Positions 62,088-64,000 of a stretch of 64,000 bases of DNA are shown piece by piece. The translations under genes were made by a program, and so were the position numbers. The notes beneath the pieces are model-generated. The model did not search any database and had not been told where the DNA came from. It saw nothing but the letters and a program-made list of their open reading frames with translations. Numbering within the stretch: the stretch's first letter is position 1; every line of letters begins with the position of its first letter. This DNA is from Candidatus Colicola equi (GTDB taxonomy: Bacteria > Bacteroidota > Bacteroidia > Bacteroidales > Paludibacteraceae), in the NCBI GenBank assembly GCA_018066175.1, contig JAGHRV010000006.1:1-64000 (forward strand). Direction: 5' to 3'.

Positions 62088-62231
62088 ATCACTTCGGGAC
62101 CACATGCTGCTAAGGTAAGCCCCACCTAACCCCCGCCTAAACATGCCGAAAACCGTGCTTTTTGTGAGCTGTATGTGGGGTTTAGTAGGTCATTACATGC
62201 TACGGAGATGCTACGGAACTTTAGACGCGCC
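62088..62231 (-). repeat. Dispersed repeat R1, right copy
   Basis: Inverted copy of 153-283. It contains TTCGGGATCAC/TTCGGGACCAC (62082-62103), CCCCACCTAAC/CCCCGCCTAAA (62120-62141) and ATGCTACGGAG/ATGCTACGGAA (62197-62218), all with an 11-bp period. It occupies the non-coding gap between the sigma cluster and the second ATPase gene; the rest of the gap holds only the ATPase promoter. Confidence 0.8.
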
Positions 62232-62277
62232 CCAACTTCCTTGCAATGCAAAAAAATGTGAAAAAAATAATAAAAAA

Positions 62278-62309
62278 TTTGCATATGTCAAAAATAAGTA
62301 GTACTTTTG
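62278..62309 (+). promoter_or_regulatory. Promoter of the second ATPase gene
   Basis: TTTGC (62278-62282) is followed after 19 bp by TACTTTTG (62302-62309), 48 bp before the ATG. Confidence 0.8.
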
Positions 62310-62357
62310 CAGCGTGAAACAGAATTTATTAAAAAATAATTATTATAAAGTAATAAA

Positions 62358-63488
62358 ATGAAAATTGTTTATAATCCTTTTATTATCAGCGGGTACGAAG
62401 GTGCAAAGTATTTTTGTGATAGGCAACAAGAATTGGAGCAATTGCGTCAGGAAATAGAGAATGGAAATAACGTCGCACTCATCGCGTCTCGCCGTATGGG
62501 TAAAAGTGGACTGATTCAACACTACCTTGCTCAACCTCAATTACAAGATGCGTACTATACTTTTTTTATTGATATTTATGATACTCTATCGTTGAGCGAA
62601 CTCGTTCTTAAATTGAGCCGCAACATCCTTACACGTCTTAAACCGCACGGATTAACGGCATTGCAACGTTTTTGGGATTGCGTACACTCTTTACAAGCAG
62701 GTATATCCTTTTCTCCCATGGGTGAGCCGTCTTTTAATGTGCAGATAGGAGATATTCACGAGTCCCAAACCACGTTAGATGAGATTTTTCATTATTTAGA
62801 AATCGCTGATCGACCTTGTATCTTGGCGATAGATGAGTTCCAGCAGATTGGTAATTATCCTGAAAAGAATGTCGAAGCAACTCTTAGGACTTACGTCCAA
62901 CATTGTCATAATGCTCAGTTTATTTTTGCAGGGAGTCAACGCCACACCATGAGTTCTATGTTTACCAGTGCCGCTCGTCCTTTCTTCCAAAGTGTATCTA
63001 TTATGCACTTGGGGAGTATTGATATGACGACTTATGATACATTTGCCAAACGACATTTTCAAGAGAACGGACGCATACTCGCTGATGGTGTGACACAAGC
63101 AGTTTACAAACAAAGCATGGGGGTTACGTGGTACACACAAAAATTATTTAATACCCTATATGCCTTAACGGATAAAGGAGAAACATGTACAACAGAACTG
63201 GTGGATGAGGCGCTAGATTATGTGTTACGCACGCAAGGGTATAGTTATGAAGAAACCCTTTTCCGTTTACCGGAAAAACAAAAAATGGTCTTGATTGCAT
63301 TGGCACAAAATGGTCCAACAAAGAGTGTTACATCTGGTGCCTTCGTCCGTAAATATGGGTTGTCTTCTGCGAGCACAGTACAATCTGCCATACGAGGGTT
63401 GCTTGAAAAAGATTTTGTTACGTACGAGCAAGGAACCTACTATGTCTATGACTTGTTCTTGTGGTATTGGATTAAGAAGCTTGGTTAA
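62358..63488 (+). CDS. Archaeal-type ATPase (COG1672-like, STAND NTPase)
   Basis: The 376-residue protein starts FIISGYEGAKYFCDRQQELE, as in ATPases of the PF01637-like group. Walker A is ASRRMGKSGLIQHYL (about residue 55), Walker B is CILAIDEFQQIGNYP, and the sensor is FIFAGSQRHTMSSMF. The C-terminal part ends in a winged-helix domain (SSASTVQSAIRGLLEKDFV). Such proteins are common in Bacteroidota accessory regions and their roles are mostly unknown. It is a single-gene unit with its own promoter, and the R2 repeat begins 25 bp downstream. Confidence 0.82.
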   Translation: MKIVYNPFIISGYEGAKYFCDRQQELEQLRQEIENGNNVALIASRRMGKSGLIQHYLAQPQLQDAYYTFFIDIYDTLSLSELVLKLSRNILTRLKPHGLTALQRFWDCVHSLQAGISFSPMGEPSFNVQIGDIHESQTTLDEIFHYLEIADRPCILAIDEFQQIGNYPEKNVEATLRTYVQHCHNAQFIFAGSQRHTMSSMFTSAARPFFQSVSIMHLGSIDMTTYDTFAKRHFQENGRILADGVTQAVYKQSMGVTWYTQKLFNTLYALTDKGETCTTELVDEALDYVLRTQGYSYEETLFRLPEKQKMVLIALAQNGPTKSVTSGAFVRKYGLSSASTVQSAIRGLLEKDFVTYEQGTYYVYDLFLWYWIKKLG

Positions 63489-63512
63489 CCATCTGATTCT
63501 CAATTCACCTAA

Positions 63513-63668
63513 GTCTTGTTCACGACAAAAGTGAAGTAGTTTCAAAAGTTTACTATTATTAAGATTTTTGGGAAATGGTTTGAGCATTTTGGGGGTTCTC
63601 ATCCTTACCTGACCCTTACCTGATCCTTACCTGAAACATACCTCACCTCAAAATGTACGATTATTAAT
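63513..63668 (-). repeat. Dispersed repeat R2, right copy
   Basis: Inverted copy of 5787-6043, about 100 bp shorter because one of the two TAATAGTAAACTT words and the sequence between them are missing. It retains the triple 11-bp CAGGTAAGGAT array (as its reverse complement, 63603-63635) and the terminal GTGAACAAGAC. Confidence 0.8.
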
Positions 63669-63681
63669 TTTTTTATCATCC

Positions 63682-63716
63682 AAAAATGCGCATTTTTACC
63701 GAAAGGCGCATTTTTT
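63682..63716 (+). terminator. Terminator between R2 and the right R3 copy
   Basis: AAAAATGCGC pairs with GCGCATTTTT around a 14-nt loop and is followed by T. It may end plus-strand transcripts arriving from the ATPase gene before the R3 promoter. Confidence 0.75.
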
Positions 63717-63717
63717 A

Positions 63718-63749
63718 TTTGCATATATCAATTTTTTTTCGTATCTTTG
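63718..63749 (+). promoter_or_regulatory. Promoter of the right R3 RNA
   Basis: TTTGC (63718-63722) is followed after 19 bp by TATCTTTG (63742-63749). The arrangement equals the left R3 promoter. Confidence 0.8.
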
Positions 63750-63755
63750 CACTCG

Positions 63756-64000
63756 GATTCCACGCTGGAGGGGATTATGTCTCTTTACGGGGTGGGGTTC
63801 AGACATATTGATAATTGGCGTCATTTGACGCTTTGTTCTTGGCTGCTTTGAACGTGAGAAATTCAGAACCTAATGTCAAGACGAAGCAACAAAAAGCGCC
63901 TACTATGTGTGTAAATTGCACACATATACTGCGTATAATGCAGTGTATTGTATGTATATTATACCACGGCGTAGGTTTAGAGTTGCTCGTTCTACATTAG
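63756..64000 (+). ncRNA. Structured RNA R3, right copy (runs off the window)
   Basis: The first 52 nt are identical to the left copy except for one base. They include the ATGTCT/AGACAT stem around a GGGGTGGGG loop. Next come GCGTCA/TGACGC (in the left copy GCGTT/GACGC, a C-G to U-G change) and a CTTTGTTCTTG/CAAGACGAAG hairpin at the place of the left hairpin, with compensating changes. The remainder differs from the left copy and carries other hairpins (TATGTGTG/CACACATA, ACTGC/GCAGT). The partner of the 5' segment and any downstream gene lie beyond 64000. No credible protein frame is seen in it. Confidence 0.5.

Noticed and set aside
63756-64000. A 61-codon plus-strand frame across the right R3 copy
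   Set aside because: The segment is better explained by hairpins conserved with the left copy, and the frame runs off the edge with unusual composition.
1-64000. tRNA or rRNA genes
   Set aside because: No cloverleaf with a T-loop motif or rRNA-like segment was noticed on either strand by eye; a tRNAscan run would settle this.

Overview
The window looks like chromosomal DNA from an uncultured member of the Bacteroidales (phylum Bacteroidota). The evidence is a SusC/SusD pair, a six-gene Rnf complex, Bacteroidota-type gene families, few Shine-Dalgarno sites, and at least ten promoters of the Bacteroidota form (TTTGC-like -33, exactly 19 bp, TAnnTTTG -7). Pyruvate:ferredoxin oxidoreductase, a 2x[4Fe-4S] ferredoxin and Rnf together suggest an anaerobe. 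No tRNA, rRNA or CRISPR array was seen.

Layout. (1) 1-7.9 kb is accessory and eroded: gene remnants (406-546, a truncated flippase, a rhuM fragment), dispersed repeats R1, R2 and R3, a FISUMP lipoprotein behind a long structured leader, a DUF4160/DUF2442 pair, and an intact block of udk, two chromate-transporter halves and an NrnA-like phosphoesterase. (2) 7.9-18.5 kb, minus strand: a run of an RseC-like protein, rnfBCDGEA, and then a TolC/HlyD/two-permease exporter. (3) 18.6-23.9 kb, plus strand: ftsK, a LolA-like gene, trxB and an orphan sensor kinase. (4) 23.8-39.1 kb, minus strand: a run of eleven tightly packed genes from recQ through rimO, an HU-LysM fusion, uvrA, ABC-F, a deacetylase-like gene, wecB, two glycosyltransferases and a cysteine desulfidase-like gene to ispE. 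(5) 39.2-48.2 kb, plus strand: a glycan-uptake locus (sugar permease, lipoprotein, SusC, SusD, SusE/F-like protein) with no glycoside hydrolase. (6) 48.3-62.1 kb, plus strand: ftsB/divIC, ruvC, ferredoxin behind a structured leader, an AAA ATPase, nifJ, a phosphoethanolamine-transferase-like gene, rnhB, a sirtuin, a TonB-type receptor, and a DUF4097/DUF6249/sigma-70/membrane-protein cluster. (7) 62.1-64 kb: inverted second copies of R1, R2 and R3 around a second ATPase.

How genes work together. NifJ reduces ferredoxin. The small ferredoxin is a plausible carrier, and Rnf would couple reduced ferredoxin to NAD+ and an ion gradient. SusC/SusD and the sugar permease form a plausible uptake route across both membranes.

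The most unusual signals are: (a) R3, a promoter-driven RNA present twice, with a conserved 5' part and compensatory base changes; the left copy has two mutually exclusive pairings, one being a terminator-like stem; (b) a multi-hairpin leader before the ferredoxin gene; (c) more than a dozen arrays of degenerate 7-, 8- or 11-bp tandem repeats, with related units recurring at distant loci and several read in frame as protein linkers; (d) three repeat families inverted across the window. All of this was read by eye, with no alignment or folding software.
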